Source: Saccharum officinarum (lineage: Eukaryota; Streptophyta; Magnoliopsida; Poales; Poaceae). Taken from it: DNA of 64,000 nt. A program made the position numbers and the translations under genes. The notes beneath the pieces were generated by a model. It saw nothing but the letters and a program-made list of their open reading frames with translations, did not search any database and had not been told where the DNA came from. The stretch spans positions 9,214,191-9,278,190 of the forward strand of contig CM036223.1 of NCBI GenBank assembly GCA_020631735.1, read 5' to 3'. Below, in pieces: positions 22,224 to 35,600 of this stretch (position 1 is its first letter; each line of letters begins with the position of its first letter).

Positions 22224-22323
22224 NNNNNNNNNNNNNNNNNNNNNNNNNNNNNNNNNNNNNNNNNNNNNNNNNNNNNNNNNNNNNNNNNNNNNNNNNNNNN
22301 NNNNNNNNNNNNNNNNNNNNNNN
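22224..22323. other. Assembly gap, 100 N
   Basis: A run of exactly 100 Ns separates an RT coding sequence from the middle of a solo LTR read in reverse. A fixed length of 100 is a conventional scaffold gap of unknown true size. Confidence 0.99.
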
Positions 22324-22667
22324 ACCCCAAGAGGAGTACCGAGAGCTCCTCCACCCTTTCCATCGTCTTCCTCCTCTCCGGTGAGGAGGAGACCTCAGTG
22401 CTGATGAGCCAGGATCAGAACCGAGCGATCCCCTGCCAAATCTCTCTCTTACACTCTGTTGTAACACCCGATTTGGGTGCTCTTGAATATAAAGGTCCTC
22501 AAACTGCTGGACGTAGGCCCGATAGCTTGAACTAGGATAAACCTCTATGTCCCTCGCGTGATCTTTGAGTTCTTCCGTGTTCTTGAGTCCACCCGAGCCA
22601 CCAGAGACATCACACTCAGTGACATCCGACGAATAACAATGCTTGCCGCGGTTTTGACCCCGCGACA
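22324..22667 (-). mobile_element. Partial solo LTR, inverted copy
   Basis: This is the reverse complement of 3297-3642. The LTR start (TGTC on the minus strand) is at 22667, and the copy is cut by the gap at 22324. Confidence 0.85.
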
Positions 22668-22680
22668 CAATGCAAATTAA

Positions 22681-23764
22681 CCAAGGAACTTCTCAGTTTT
22701 GGAGAGGGTTGCACAAAGTGCATCTAAGGGGATAAGTTGGGATAAGGTCAGGTTTGGCATGATACATGGAGTGGAGGGGTTCCTCTGAAAATTCAGTTTA
22801 GGAACATTTTTGAAATATGTCATAAGCCTGATGCTATGGTTAAGGATTTTTGGAAGGAAGGGGAGTGGGATATTACTATGAGGCGTAGTCTGCATGGGGG
22901 TCTCTGGTTGAGTGGAATGAATTAATGGATATTCTTTTAGATGTTCAGTTAGTAGATCATGAACAAGATAAGGTCTATTGGGCTCTTGAAAAATCATCCG
23001 AATTCTCTACAAAATCCTTGTACAATTGTCTGACTCATGGTGGATTTAAAGATAATTTGAATAACATTCTCTGGAAATGCAAAGTGCCATTAAAAGTTAA
23101 AGTTTTTTGTGGAAGCTTGGCATAATAAACTGTAGATGGCTGTCTCCTTAATGAAAAGAGGATGGCATGGTAGTCCGGTCTGTTGTGTGTGTGGCAAAGA
23201 GGAAACAGTTGATCACATCCTGTTTGAATGCGTTTTGCACAATATGTGTGTAGTGCTGTATCAGGGATGCCTTCCAGCTGCAAGGCTTCCCCTTGTCCAT
23301 GCAGGAGCTGATATCCCAATGGTTGACCTAAGAAATTATGTTTTGCTTTTTTTCAGGTTTATCCTGGTCGATCTGGAAGCATCAAACAAGATGGCCATTG
23401 AGAAGCGCTTTCCTGACAATCCTGATTCAGTGATTCATATGATTGCCAATTTCATGCAGATGTGGTGCGAGCTGCAAAAGGAGCGCGACAAAGCCAAGAT
23501 GAGGGAGATGGGACAGTGCTTGGAGGATTGGCTTAGCAAGAAGGAGAGTATGATGGGATCATTCTCGGATATTGAAGTGATGTGATGTCAAGATATTTTA
23601 GTTCTTCAGTTAGTATCTGGTGACTCAGGGGGCGAGTCTCTTTAGCCTTGGGACAGGCTTTCTTTTCTGTTGTTTGAACCTTAATTGTCGAACTGGTATC
23701 ACCAGTGTGTATGACTCTGTTATTGGCTTTCTTAAAAGCCGAGTTAATCTCCTTTCAAAAAAAA
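22681..23764 (+). mobile_element. 5'-truncated LINE, inverted copy
   Basis: This is the plus-strand counterpart of 2215-3283, with the same 17-bp duplication GACACAATGCAAATTAA at 22664-22680 and 23765-23781 and an A-rich 3' tail. It contains the zinc-binding region with CCVCGKEETVDHILFEC (frame 23136-23585). A frameshift near 23107 breaks VKVF and differs from the left copy, which reads on through FLWQAWHNKL. Confidence 0.9.
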
Positions 23765-24845
23765 GACACAATGCAAATTAATTTAGTTAGGGTGAGAAAT
23801 GCGTTCATAGGGATGAGTGTGAATGCATGTGAGTGTCTATAAAAAATAGTGAGGGAGTAATTAGTTAGTCTTTTAATTTGTCAGACTTCTTATTTGGTCC
23901 TAATATTGCTTGCTTCGTATTTTGGGACATTGTGAATATCATACAACTTATACGATGAGCTATCTATACTGAACTCTGTAAAATGTTTAACACATGCATG
24001 TAGGGCTAGAAAATGAGCTAGCTTGGCACATTATGAATACCAAGCTGGCTCAGTTTGGCTTAGTGAGAAAACAAGCTAACACTCTAGCTCGGCTCAGCAG
24101 CTTGTTTGGTTCGTGAGTCGGCTCGTTAATAGCTATTATCGATGTATAAATCAATACCATCTTATTGGTTCAACGCAAACATTCTTCTAAATAAATACAA
24201 TATGAATAACATACATCTGTTCTAGACTTTCATCTCATACATTATATAACATCACGTCTAATTGCAGGTTTACATTGTTGGACTATGAAGTGCTTGGCCC
24301 GTTAGTTCATGAGATGGATTTGCAAGCCAGCTAGCTATAGCTAGCTCATCAACACAAAAATTAACAGCAGTATTTTTTTTACCGACATGCCAAATATCAC
24401 GGTTGCTTCCATCAATGCACCGTAACAATAAAATATCTTTTATCTATGTACATGTATATACGCTCATCGGGATGGAGAGTAGTTTTGTCTAAAGCTCGAA
24501 CAGCATGCTAGGTGTCCACGAATCTTACTGCCTCTTTCCTTCCTCTTACCAACGTAACCAATGCACTAACTAACAAAATCCTCCCTACTACCAACCAATG
24601 CACCGCAACAATAATATACTTTCATGTGTGCTTATTTTAAGACAGGTTGCAGTTAATATTTTTACCGCAAGAAATACCCACATGAAGCACACAAACTTCG
24701 TATATATAGATTTGTTGATTAGATTATTTCTTGTGACGAGCTTATGTACTTGTTGGATCTGAGTCCTAGCTAGACTTAGAGCGAGGACAGCCAAATCATT
24801 CTGTAAAGGTAAATATGACTATTGCTAGACAAAAACATCTCCAAG

Positions 24846-25790
24846 TACTACCGGAGAATCAAACTTTGCGGAGTGCCAAATGATTTGCCGAGCGCTTTTT
24901 TCAGGCACTCGGCAAAGAAGCTCTTTGCCGAGTGTTGCCGAGTGCCAAATTAAAAACACTCGGCAAAAAAAACACTCGGCAATTCTTGTAGTTGAAAACT
25001 TTTTTATTTAAAATCATTTGTCATGCAAAACTACATCTGAATTTCAAAAATTTTAAAATTCAAATTTTTTGAAAGACCTCAGATGAAAAAAAACCAAAAT
25101 AAACTTTGTAGACTTGAAAAGTTATGAAACTTTGTAGTTGAAAACTTTTGAATTTAAAATCATTTGTCATGCAAAACTGCATATAAATTTCAAAAATTTA
25201 AAATTTGAATTTTTCAAAAGACCTCGGATGGAAAAACAGCCAAAATAAACTTTGTAGATCTCGAAAAGTTATGAAACTTTGTAGTTGACAACTTTTTCAT
25301 TTAAAATCATCTTGCCATGCAAAAGTACGTTTTAATTTCTCAAATTTGAAATTCAAATTTTGTAAACGACTTCGGACGGAGAAACTTCCTATATGAAAAT
25401 TGTAGATCTCGAGAAGTTATGAAACTTTGTAGTTGACAACTTTTTGATTTGAATTCGTTTAGGGCCCCCAAACAATCAATTTATACTCAGATTAGTATAG
25501 TATATGGGGAATCAAAACGGAATCTAGACACACGTGACAGTGTGGTGCAGTGGTAGAGGGGGCTACGTGTGAGGGAGAGATCACGGGTTTGAATCCTGCC
25601 GGTCGCGTAGCGCACGAATTTTACGCGAAAAATGCCGTGACTTTTGCCGAGTGATTCAGTGGTAGAGGGCGCTAGCCGGTGGGGGCCTCCCCGGTAAAAA
25701 AACAGCCTTTGCCGACACTTTTTTGGCGAGTGCAGCACTTAACAAATTATAGGTTTTGCCGACTCGACAAAGCGCCTACTTCCAGTAGTG
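24846..25790. mobile_element. Non-autonomous CACTA, inverted copy
   Basis: This is the reverse complement of 118-1065, flanked by AAG at 24843-24845 and 25791-25793. It carries the same tRNA-like stretch (now on the plus strand at about 25535-25610) and the same mutated terminal base. Both copies descend from one insertion through the inverted duplication, not from two transpositions. Confidence 0.9.
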
Positions 25791-25906
25791 AAGAGACTTT
25801 CCAAATATCTCCTAATTTTTTTAAGAATTATACAGTACAACGCAAACGCCAAACACGTACGCACACTCTCCCCCAAATTTAGTAGCTCTCGATCCTAGAA
25901 ATCTAA

Positions 25907-26149
25907 TAAAGTAATCTATATATACAAAGTTTGTGCGCTTCATGTGGGTATTGCTTGCGATAAAAATATTAACTGCAACCTGTCTTATAATAAGCACACA
26001 TGTAAGTATATTATTGTTGGGTGCATTGGTTGGTAATAGGGAGGATTGTTAGTCCATTGGTTGGTAAGAGGAAGGAAAGAGACAGTAAGGTTCGTGGACA
26101 CCTTGCGGCTTGCACATGCAATTCCAGCTTTAGACAAAGGTACTACATG
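25907..26149 (+). other. Unit U copy b, left half
   Basis: This is non-coding host-like sequence aligning with 1190-1437. Shared phrases include TTCATGTGGGTATT, ATTAACTGCAACCT and GGTAAGAGGAAGGAAAGAG. It ends at GACAAAGGTACTACATG, where the large CACTA begins. The alignment resumes after that element at 52031. Confidence 0.8.
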
Positions 26150-26154
26150 CACTA

Positions 26155-26515
26155 CTGGATATGCCGACTTTGCCGAGTGCCTGCGGCACTCAGTAAAGAC
26201 CCTTTTGCCCTCAGCAAAGGCTTTGCCGAGTGCTGCACTTGGCAAAGAGCGCACGACAAAATTTTTGTCGGCAAATACCTCTTTGTCGAGAGCCACGACA
26301 GCACTCGGCAAAGAAAAGTTGACGGGACGGAGCGGCGGTACTGATGACTGTTTTGCCGAGTGCCAACTAGGCCGGCACTCGGTAAAGAATTTTTTATTTT
26401 TTTTAAATTCTTTGCCGAGTGTCTCATGGGCCGGCACTCGGCAAAGAATTTGTTAATTTTTTTTTAAATTCTTTGTCGAGTGCTTCTTTGGCCATCACTC
26501 GGCAAAGATTTTTTA
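26155..26515. repeat. Subterminal repeats, 3' end of CACTA
   Basis: About ten TTTGCCGAGTG / CACTCGGCAAAG units lie in alternating orientation. These are the binding-site arrays typical of CACTA ends, needed by the transposase complex. Confidence 0.85.
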
Positions 26516-26749
26516 TTTTTACATTCCATCGTGACAAACATAATATATCAAATATATATCACATCCATCCAAATATACATCACATATATCTCACATCCAT
26601 CACATATATCGCATGCATCACAATATATATCACATATATAACCATAAGTTCTCAAGTCCATCCAAACAAATCCACAAGTCCATCACAAGTCCAAATAATT
26701 AACACAAGTGCATCACCATCACCAAGTGAACAACAAATGCAAAGACAAC
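26516..26749. other. AT-rich 3' untranslated region of CACTA
   Basis: Degenerate CACATATATC and CATCACA(T/A) units recur at 26540-26640, followed by a CATCACAAGTCC-rich stretch. It carries no gene and lies downstream of the minus-strand transposon gene. Confidence 0.55.
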
Positions 26750-28800
26750 TATCCAGATCACATTTAGAGTGTGGTGTACCATGACCAGGATCATTTGAGG
26801 GCCTAGGAGGTGGATTATTCGAACCCGCCGATTGAGGCTGCACAAAGAAGAAGACATTGCATGTGTCAGACAATAAATCCACTAGGCTACAAGTAGTGTT
26901 GTGGTTTGACCCTAATCATGAATATACAAACTTAAACAATCATACTCATATTTACAGGAGTAGTGTTCCTAGGAGGTGAAGGTGGCGGTGTAATGAATAG
27001 CGAAGCTGGCGGAGCTACACCTGTCTTTTGCCCAAGAGCTTGCATGTACTAGAGAACCTCCGCCATCTACTGCTGCTGCCTCTACTCCATCGCCACGTGT
27101 TGGGCCTCCAAAGCCTCCACCCTCTGTCGATCGGCCTCCCATAGGGCCTCCAATTGCCCGACCTAGGCCTGCAACATTTCACCACAATGTTTGAATAATA
27201 CAAAGCTAGGGTATATAAATATTAATGTATGACGAATAAAACAGGAATCACTTGGAGTGCCAGAATCCGCTGCTGTGAAGTGTACGGCCGTGGGCGTATG
27301 GGAATGCTTGCGTCCGTGCTCCGTGCTCGGATCTGGGAGAGAGAGAGAGGGAGTAGAGGTCACGTCGATGATGCCATCGCCAAGATAGTACCGCCCATAC
27401 TTCTTGCCTCCTCCAATCCTCATGACGACCTTTGGATCAAAGTCTTGGGAGCTCGGGTTGTAGTCGTCTCCATGGAGAGACCTTACCGTCGATGTGTACT
27501 CATTGATGCGGGTGTAGATGGTCGGGTTGTTGTACGCCTCGATTGGGTCCTCTGAGTTGTAGGAGACGTCAGACATCGCCTTGCCCTTATGGGCCATAGC
27601 ATATGCCACGAACGTGGTGCACTCCTGGCCCGCATGTGACGCTGACTGCGAGAAAGAGAGCAAGATGATTAGAAATCAAGCAGAATTGAACGTTAGAATA
27701 GAGAAGTGAATTCGAGTACCCATGCTTATCCGTATGCGGTGAGGCTGCGACTGCTTTGATGGTACGGTACACCTGGCATCAGCGATCGCCGCTCTCGGGC
27801 AGCGTTGTGCGCTTCGGCCCACTCGGGGCCACACCACCTGTCTACCATCATCTCCCAACATTCGGGATACGTGACGCATGACCAGGGACACATCTGCACA
27901 TCATCAAGTATTTGTTATATAAGATGAACAAATTAAGACTACTCAATCTCAAAAGGAATCAATATTAATGTTCTTTATCTACCTATATGTATTGGTCCCG
28001 GGTCAGCGTCATGCTTCTTGCTTGTGGCTTCTTAACATCCTCTCCAAGGATCGACTTGTGGTAAGTGACGATGGTCTGGAAGTGCGCCTCATAATGGATG
28101 TCCACGACGAGCTTTTTGCAGGCTTTGGTAAGTATCGCCTCCGCCCTGACCTCAAATCCCTCCTCGCATTTGTAATAAAGCAGCATACAGACACAATGTA
28201 TCCATTCATTATTTAAAGAAAAGTCAAAGAATGCGATGTATTGAGCAATGTGGTGCGATGAAGACTTACACAAAAGTCCCGCTTCACCCGCACCGCCTTG
28301 TTGTCAGCCTCCGTGTCGGGGGCGTTGGCGTAGTGGTCAAAGGTGTAAGCTAGCTCCCTCTTCCTGGCGTAGTCAACCAGGCCAGGGAAGTGGGTCTTGC
28401 ATAGAAGACCCAGGATGCCATTGACATGGCATGCGAGACCACCACCCAACACAACTATCTAGTTTCTGCATAAGTGATTAAGAAAAAAATATTAGTTTCT
28501 TCTTCAATTTTTGACATATCATATGAAGAAGTATTGATAACATCTAAAGTTACTTACTTTTGTCCTTCGTGGCGAATCACCGGACATCAATGAGGAGCCG
28601 TGGAGAAGGGAGACTCGCGGGACCTCGCAAGTAGACACTCGATGAACTAGACAAAGCGGAACCCGTACCTACCGCCTCCTCCTCGTCATCCTTGTCCCCA
28701 CCCCCTCCTCGTCCATCTATCGAGCCTGCTTCTCCTCGTCCCCATCCCCGTCCCCATCCCCTACCACACATGTTCCTCTGATGGTTGCCCACTATCTTTG
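26750..28800 (-). pseudogene. CACTA second gene, Transposase_24-like (TnpA role)
   Basis: Minus-strand pieces in order: a Gly/Arg- and acidic-rich start (28792-28577); an exon with GLVDYARKRELAYTFDHYA (28467-28270, bounded by TTATGCAG and GTAAGT splice signals); an exon with CEEGFEVRAEAILTKACKKL (28170-27983); a short exon near 27900-27745; an exon with KVVMRIGGGKKYGRYYLGDG (27640-27250); and a Gln-rich coiled-coil tail (27180-26980). The pieces resemble plant En/Spm proteins annotated as Transposase_24, which by analogy with TnpA bind the subterminal repeats. The exon model is inferred. I found no certain inactivating stop in the larger exons, but the gene is not demonstrably intact. Confidence 0.7.
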
Positions 28801-28929
28801 TTCAATCACCTGCAATTGGAAAGAATAAACAAGAGCTAATTAGAAATCAAAAAGAATAAACAAGAAGTAATTAGAAATAGATGCAAAATAAACAAAACAT
28901 AATTACAAAATAACATAGTATTACATGTT

Positions 28930-31900
28930 TTAGAAATAATCTGTATGATCGGGATTAGCTGGATCATAAGTCTCATCATCACTATCAACCATGTCGAAAT
29001 AATCAACACTATCCGAAGGAGGAATGTTGTCTTCATTGTCATTGCTTAAACGTAATCGCTCAAGCATTTGTAAGTCCTTCACATTTTGCACGTCATCTCC
29101 ATCGTGCTCTTCATCAACCCAATCATTGTCTACATCCATTCCTATCGCTTCGGTTAAGTCTATCTCGAACCTCCCTTGTAGACCCTCTTCTTGATAGAAC
29201 TCTCCGTCATATGTGTTTGTGTTGAAGTTGTAATCTTCATCGTTTGGGACGGGTAGTTTATCGTGTGGCGATACCTTGTGCACAATAGCCCAACCCTTAA
29301 GATGCTCTTTGGTTTGGCATGTGTATGAGGTATAATAAACCTGTGTGACCTGTTGAGCCACAATAGAGACATCATCTCCTGGATAGACAGAATGCTATCG
29401 AATTTCGACTAGCCCAAGATGAGGGGTCCGTCTCGTTACTCTAGGATCAAACCAATGGCACTTGAATATGACAGGACTAAGAGGTTTGATGGCATTTGCA
29501 AATGAAAGTTCATATATTCCTTCAATTCTTCCATAATAGTCGAGGCTAGTGCTGGGGTTAAAAATTCCGCTATTTGTGGTTTTTCGATTGGGCCGACTCT
29601 GCTCGTAGCTTGCTGTGTGAAAGCGATATCCATTCACGTCGTAACCGGTAAATGACTTGATCCTATAGGCATAGCCATTTGTAACCTGTCTCAACTCACC
29701 ACTGATAGACGCATCGGTTTGGGCCTGCAAGCTTGAGCAGGATAGATCATTATATTATTCAAACGTATGAGCAACTTGGAAGGTCAAACTAAGTACGAGC
29801 TAAATTGAAAAGTACCTTGTTTTTAAACCAAGAAATGAAATCGGTCCTCCTTGGTCCCGCACCCTTTGAAAGAAGGGTATCAGCTTCCTGTGGGGTAGGA
29901 TCCCTTGATTGATTCCAGAAGTGATGAAGAAATTCCCTGTACCAATGTGAAACAAGGGGTTGGATGAGGAATAGTGATGGCGTATTGAAACAAGTTCGTT
30001 GAGAACTTACCCAATGTATGGTGCCACCTCGTCAAGGTTATTCAACACATATAGCATGATGCAGTGCCACTCTTCATATATCAAGGTCTTAGTGGTCGAT
30101 GCACTTGCGCTTCCGAGTTGCCCTCAGAAAAGGCTGAGGTTCGATTCATTTTTGCTAGCATTGTAACGAGGGAGTGGATTATGCACGCTAGAAAGGTTCT
30201 TGGCGTAGTATTTTTCTATGAAGTTTGACACTTCCTCCAGAATGTATGCCTCTGCAATGGAAACCTCAATTTTGCCTTTATTTCTACATTTTTTACAAAG
30301 AGTCTTTAGACATCTCTCGATTGGATAGCACCAATGGGCCTGCATGGCCCCCCATTCGTGCCTCATATGGGAGGTGCAATATCAAATGCTGCATCGGATT
30401 GAAGAAGCCGGGTGGGAAGATCTTCTCCATCTTACAGAGCAACACAAGCGCCACGTTTTCCAAGTCATCAATCACGGTCCAAGATAACTCCTTGGCACAG
30501 AGGTGGTGGAAGAACTAGCTCAACTCTGCCAGCGCTAGCCACACATGCTCAGGGACATAGCCTCGAACCATCACCAGAAGAAGCCGCTCAATCCATATGT
30601 GGTAGTCAGGACTCTTCATCTCGTTGACTCACAGAGTAGATAAGTTCACTCCCCTCCTCAAATTCCATGCATACCCATTAGGGAACATTAGCGTCTGCAT
30701 CCATTCAAGTACTTCCCTCCTGTGTTTCCTGGCCAAGATGAAATCGGCCTTCAGCCTTTTCCATGTCTTGCCACCTCTAGGAGGCTGCATCTATTGCTTT
30801 GGTCTATCGCATAACGTTGCCAAGTCCACTCTAGCCTTAGGGTTGTCCTTTGACTTTTCAGTTTCCATGATGGTTCCCCAAAGTGCCTCGGTGACATTCT
30901 TTTCAATGTACATTACATCAATGTTATGTAGGAGAAGGAGGTCATCAAAATAGGGGAGCCTCGTCAAGCCCGACTTATGAGTCCACATGTGTTCCTCATC
31001 ATACCCCACAAAACCACCACCTTCTTGATTGGCCACAAGAGCATCTATCTAAGCATGAACCTCGGCACCAGTCATCATCTGCGGTGGATGGTCTTTCACT
31101 ACGACACATTTCATAAAGTTCTTGATGTCTTGTCTGAATGGATGGTCAAGAGGGAGGAATTGATGATGTTTGTCGAACAACGAATACTTGCCACCCTTCT
31201 GCAACCAAATGAACCTTAGATGTTCCTTGCATATTGGGCATGGGAACTTCCCATGAACACACTAGGCATAGAATATCCCATAGGCCAGAAAGTCATGCAG
31301 GGAGTAGTGGTACCAAACATGCATTTTGAAGCTTGTCTTTGTAGCTCGGTCGTATGTCCATACGCCTTCCTCCCAAGCACTGACCAATTCATCAATCATA
31401 GACTCCATGTACACACCCATATCACTCCCTGGGTGTCCAGGAATTATCAATGACAAGAATATGTTCTGTCTTTGAAAGCATACGCTAGGGGAAGATTGAG
31501 GGGGATAACGAACATGGGCCAACATGTGTATAGGGCAGCCATCAATCCATAAGGATTGAACCCATCTGTTGCTAGCACAACACGTACATTACGAGCCTCA
31601 TCTGCTTTCTCATGATGAATGCCATCAAAGCGGGTCCATGCTTCACCATCGGATGGATGTACCAGTTTGTCAGCATTGTATCATTTCCCTTTTTTGTGCC
31701 ATGTCATCTGTTTCGTGGATTCCTCGGTCATGTATAGCCGTTGGATCCTTAGTACGAATGGGAGGTGCCGTAGGATCTTCACGAGGATTGTAAGCTGCCT
31801 CTTCTAGCCATCACCAGAGTCTACCTCCAGGTACCTAGAGGATTTACACTTTGGACAGTAATTTGCATCCTTCTGTTCTTTCATAAATAGGACGCACTCC

Positions 31901-32560
31901 TTCAGACAAACATGTATCTGATCATATGGCATCTTGAGTGCATGAAGAAGTTTCTATGACTCGTACATGCTCTTTGGCAGAATGTGGCCATCCGGAAGCA
32001 GGCTGCCAATCACGATCAACATATCATTGAAGTGTTCTCGACTCATGCTACACTCATACTTGAACCCCATTAAGTGTCCAATGGCTTCTAGTTGAGAAAC
32101 CGATGTCCGATCGTGAAGGGGTTTCTGTGCTGAAGACATCATGTCGTAGAACGCCTTTGCGGTCACCTCCATCTCCTCCTCTGTACGTCCTTCACCGTAC
32201 TGTCCTTCGTGCCAGTCATCTAACATGTCTGCTACCTCGGCACCAACATCAAAATCCTCGATGCGGGGTCTCACCACCTCCTCTCTCAGACGATGGGCTT
32301 CACCATGGTGGACCCACCGAGAATAGTCCAGTGTAAATCCATTCTTCAAAAGATGTTTACCCATGTCCACATTGTTTTTCCTTTTTCTGTTTGCACATCT
32401 CTTGCAGGGACACAAAACTAGAATCGCTCCTTTAGCAGACTCGCCAAATGCTAGTTCCAAGAAATCATTGGTCTTCATTATCCATTAATGGGTGAAATCA
32501 CTCTGACTTGAGCGGCCTATGTACATCCACTCACGGTCACCCCATCCTCTAACATATATA
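28930..32560 (-). pseudogene. CACTA transposase, Tnp2 type (TnpD), decayed
   Basis: This enzyme would cut and paste the element. Minus-strand parts in order: the transposase-associated zinc region (CPCKRCANRK, 32478-31954 frame); the Tnp2 core, for example PGHPGSDMGVYMESMIDEL (near 31430) and LPYFDDLLLLHNIDVMY (near 30950); DUF4218 (MEKIFPPGFFNPMQHLILHL near 30400; HWCYPIERCLKTL near 30320); DUF4216 (GYDVNGYRF, 29730-29395); and an acidic tail ending at 28930. In-frame stops occur before the 32478 Met, just after SMYES at 31954, and in the region 31690-31820 (DSGDG-stop, KKGK-stop). Several fit C-to-T changes. The 5' side is separated from its promoter by the LTR element at 32627, so this is a pseudogene. 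Confidence 0.85.
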
Positions 32561-32626
32561 CCAGCGAGCAAAGTAACCATCAACTGCATCTACATGGCAT
32601 TCCTACTGTCTAATAGGTGAGGATAG

Positions 32627-35600
32627 TGTAACAGAACCGTCCAAATTATAAGAGCACAAGTACAAAAACAATCACCGAAATGATCAAATTCTCGCACTTG
32701 AGCCCATATAACTCCGGTAGTCCCATGAAATCACGAGGGATTTCAAACCAACCAACATACAAGCCAAGATCGTAGTGATTCAACATAACAAGTCACATGT
32801 TACAACCATTTCACAAGTAATTCAATATACATCGGAGTTCAACATAGTTATTACAACTTAAGTTCAAAAGTAGCGGAAGCAAAGTAATTTGAAACTAACA
32901 TTATTCTTATTTCAAATACATGCCAGTACAACGGTCGACTTCCAACAAGAGCATTAGAGATAAGGTAAATAAGAAGGATCATGCCCATGATCACACTCTG
33001 CCACAAGGCAGGAGCCAACCAACTCTTGCAGTCACCATGATACATCACAACCTACAACAAGTGGGGATAAAACCCTGAGTACAAGAAGGTACTCAGCTAG
33101 ACTTACCCGTCAGAAACCAGAAATAAGGTGCCACCAAGGATCATGCGAGGCTGATATAAAGTGGGCTGGCTTGACAACATTTTGCATAAACGCTTAATAT
33201 GGATAGGTAATCATTAATGCTTAAGCATCAAGTTAATTATCATTAACCTATCATCTATATTAGAACCTATATTAGAGCACTCACTTTATTAGGAGCAAAC
33301 AATATTAACCATAGCAGGTATAAATTGAGGCAACCTTTCCATCGTTATCCAATTAACCATCAGTTCAATTTAATTGAATCTACGTTGCCGCTGCTCAAGT
33401 CAAGTGCTCACTAACCGGGAGCGACGGCAATTCGAATCGAATTCCTATCCAGCTAGAGGGGTATTTCTAACACTCACCGTGCAGGCCCCTGCCAGGGTCG
33501 CACAAGCCACCTTTCGTACAATTCAGGAGTCGCGGGTTTGAATGATGCCGCATCCCCAAGGGCAACACTCTGCCAGGTGATAGGGACTCTAACCCCCCCT
33601 TGGTCTCACGCCAATGTCCCCAAGCACATCCTTACTCTCCTCCAAGATGCGACCTACCATTCGACTCCCGGCCTGAACCGAATTACTCGGCTTCGCGGTC
33701 AGAACGGCTTATCCGGCCAACTAAGTGTTAGACTGCGTTCAACATGACTCAAGGACGTACAGCGAATCGGTCCTTAAACGACTCAAACGGGGATAGATTC
33801 ACACCCAAGACCTCCATGCCTTGTCGCTTCACTATCATCATCCCGCCCGGTCTCATTTCATTTTATTAACACATGGTTCTATTCCACGATAGCACATATA
33901 GCCAACCGTGCCATATATGAATATCCCTACATCTCGCAGGTGATAGGAAATCACCTGACTTCTACCGCTTAAAGCAGGGCTAAGCATCTACTCGATCCTA
34001 GTCTATGTAGGATTCAAGGATTCATATATCTGGACAAGGAGTGATATAATGCAGCAAGGTTTTCAACCAACTCCTATCACTTAATGCAACAATACTTATA
34101 ACATATATAGAATTAATTGCTTTGAAGGTAGGAGGCTTATAATGCTCCGGGGCTTGCCTGCGATCCGACTCAAGTCAGAGTTTGTTAGAAGAAACTCGCT
34201 TGGCGAGCATTCTCCAATCAAGCACTCGTCCGAACTTTCTACCTTCGGGATGGATCCACCACACCATCTTCTGGTTAGCTCCACATCAGGTCCTTCACGT
34301 GTTTCAGCTAGCGTACCTAAATGAGGTACAACAATGCATATGTATGAATGCATAGAAGGGTAATAAACAAAGAAATCAAACAAGCATACCAAAGTTCTCA
34401 TAAACACCTAGAGCTAATTAACTTAATCCTCATTAGGGCATAACATAGAAGATTGCAAGCACAACAATCAAGGCACAAGTATCATAAGATTACAGGGTAC
34501 CAACCCAAGTACCATCAAGGATATGAGTCACACTTTAACCCACTAGCATGGCAAAGTTAATCAAAGCACTAGACTAGAATTTGTCACATTCTGGGCATCA
34601 GAAACAGCAGCTAAGTAATTTAATCATAACTGAAGATTTACAACTCTAAATGACTTGCAAGAAGATATTCTGGAAAGCTTATGAAATTATCTACAATTCA
34701 TTTATAATCACCTAAGCCTGATTCTCAAGTTAATGGGTCAAAAAGAGGAAACTACAGAATCTGGTCTGCCCCAAACAGAGAGCACCCAAATCTGGGACCA
34801 GACTTTAAACATCTATAACTCAAAGACTAATTGACCAAATGCCACCAAATTTTAACACGAGCTAGATACATAAATTATCTACAACTTTTGTATAAACAAG
34901 TTTTCCAGCAAAGCACATTATCATGAAGAACTTTGCCAAGTTTCCAGATCTGCCCAGAAACTTCATTTGCAAGAAATAATTATTAACTTATGTTGCAAAC
35001 ATATAATTGGACAAAACCAACTTCACCAACAAGTCACACATGACTAATGAACACCAGAAAACATAGTGTGCATTCCTAAATAAATTCTTTTAATGTATTT
35101 TCTTAATTTATTTAGATAATTAGGTGGAATTATGAACACCTACCACAAATGCTCAATAAATTCTACCAAAATTACAGTGGCCTACAAATGCTCCCAAAAG
35201 TCTACTGTCCAAATTTCAAGTCATTTGTATATGTATATCAACCTCTATGAAAAATACAAATGACCAATACAATAAATCATGTGAGAGAAAGTTAAACCTA
35301 AAAATCCATATTTTCTATGAACACATAGCCCTAGCATGAATCAATATTATATATAAACATCATACTAAGCTAATGGAACAACATTTTCCATTTTATCATT
35401 TATATATTATTTATAAGCTAGTTATCAAGACATAAACAAGTTAAACCAATAACTTGATCATACAGTAAGCAATGACCATGAAATTTATACCATAGTACAT
35501 TCATAGCATGAAAAGACTACCATAAAAATTTCACATCATTTGGAGCAACACAACTCAAGATATAAAAATGACAAGCAATATAATGTAGATTTCCTTATTA

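Larger units (their letters stand above)
22324..25906 (-). repeat. Right arm of long inverted repeat
   Basis: This is the reverse complement of 1-3642: partial solo LTR, LINE, unit U, non-autonomous CACTA and outer flank. It is about 60 bases shorter because of indels, the largest being a block of roughly 75 bases lost next to TATTTGGCATGTC near 24388. It starts exactly at the gap. Confidence 0.9.

Noticed and set aside
22193..22668. Frames running through the N gap
   Set aside because: They join unrelated sequences across 100 unknown bases; the translation is meaningless.
118..25790. One giant CACTA bounded by the CACTACTGGAAG ends at 118 and 25790
   Set aside because: Each end belongs to its own 0.95 kb element with its own 3-bp duplication; the two are halves of the inverted repeat.
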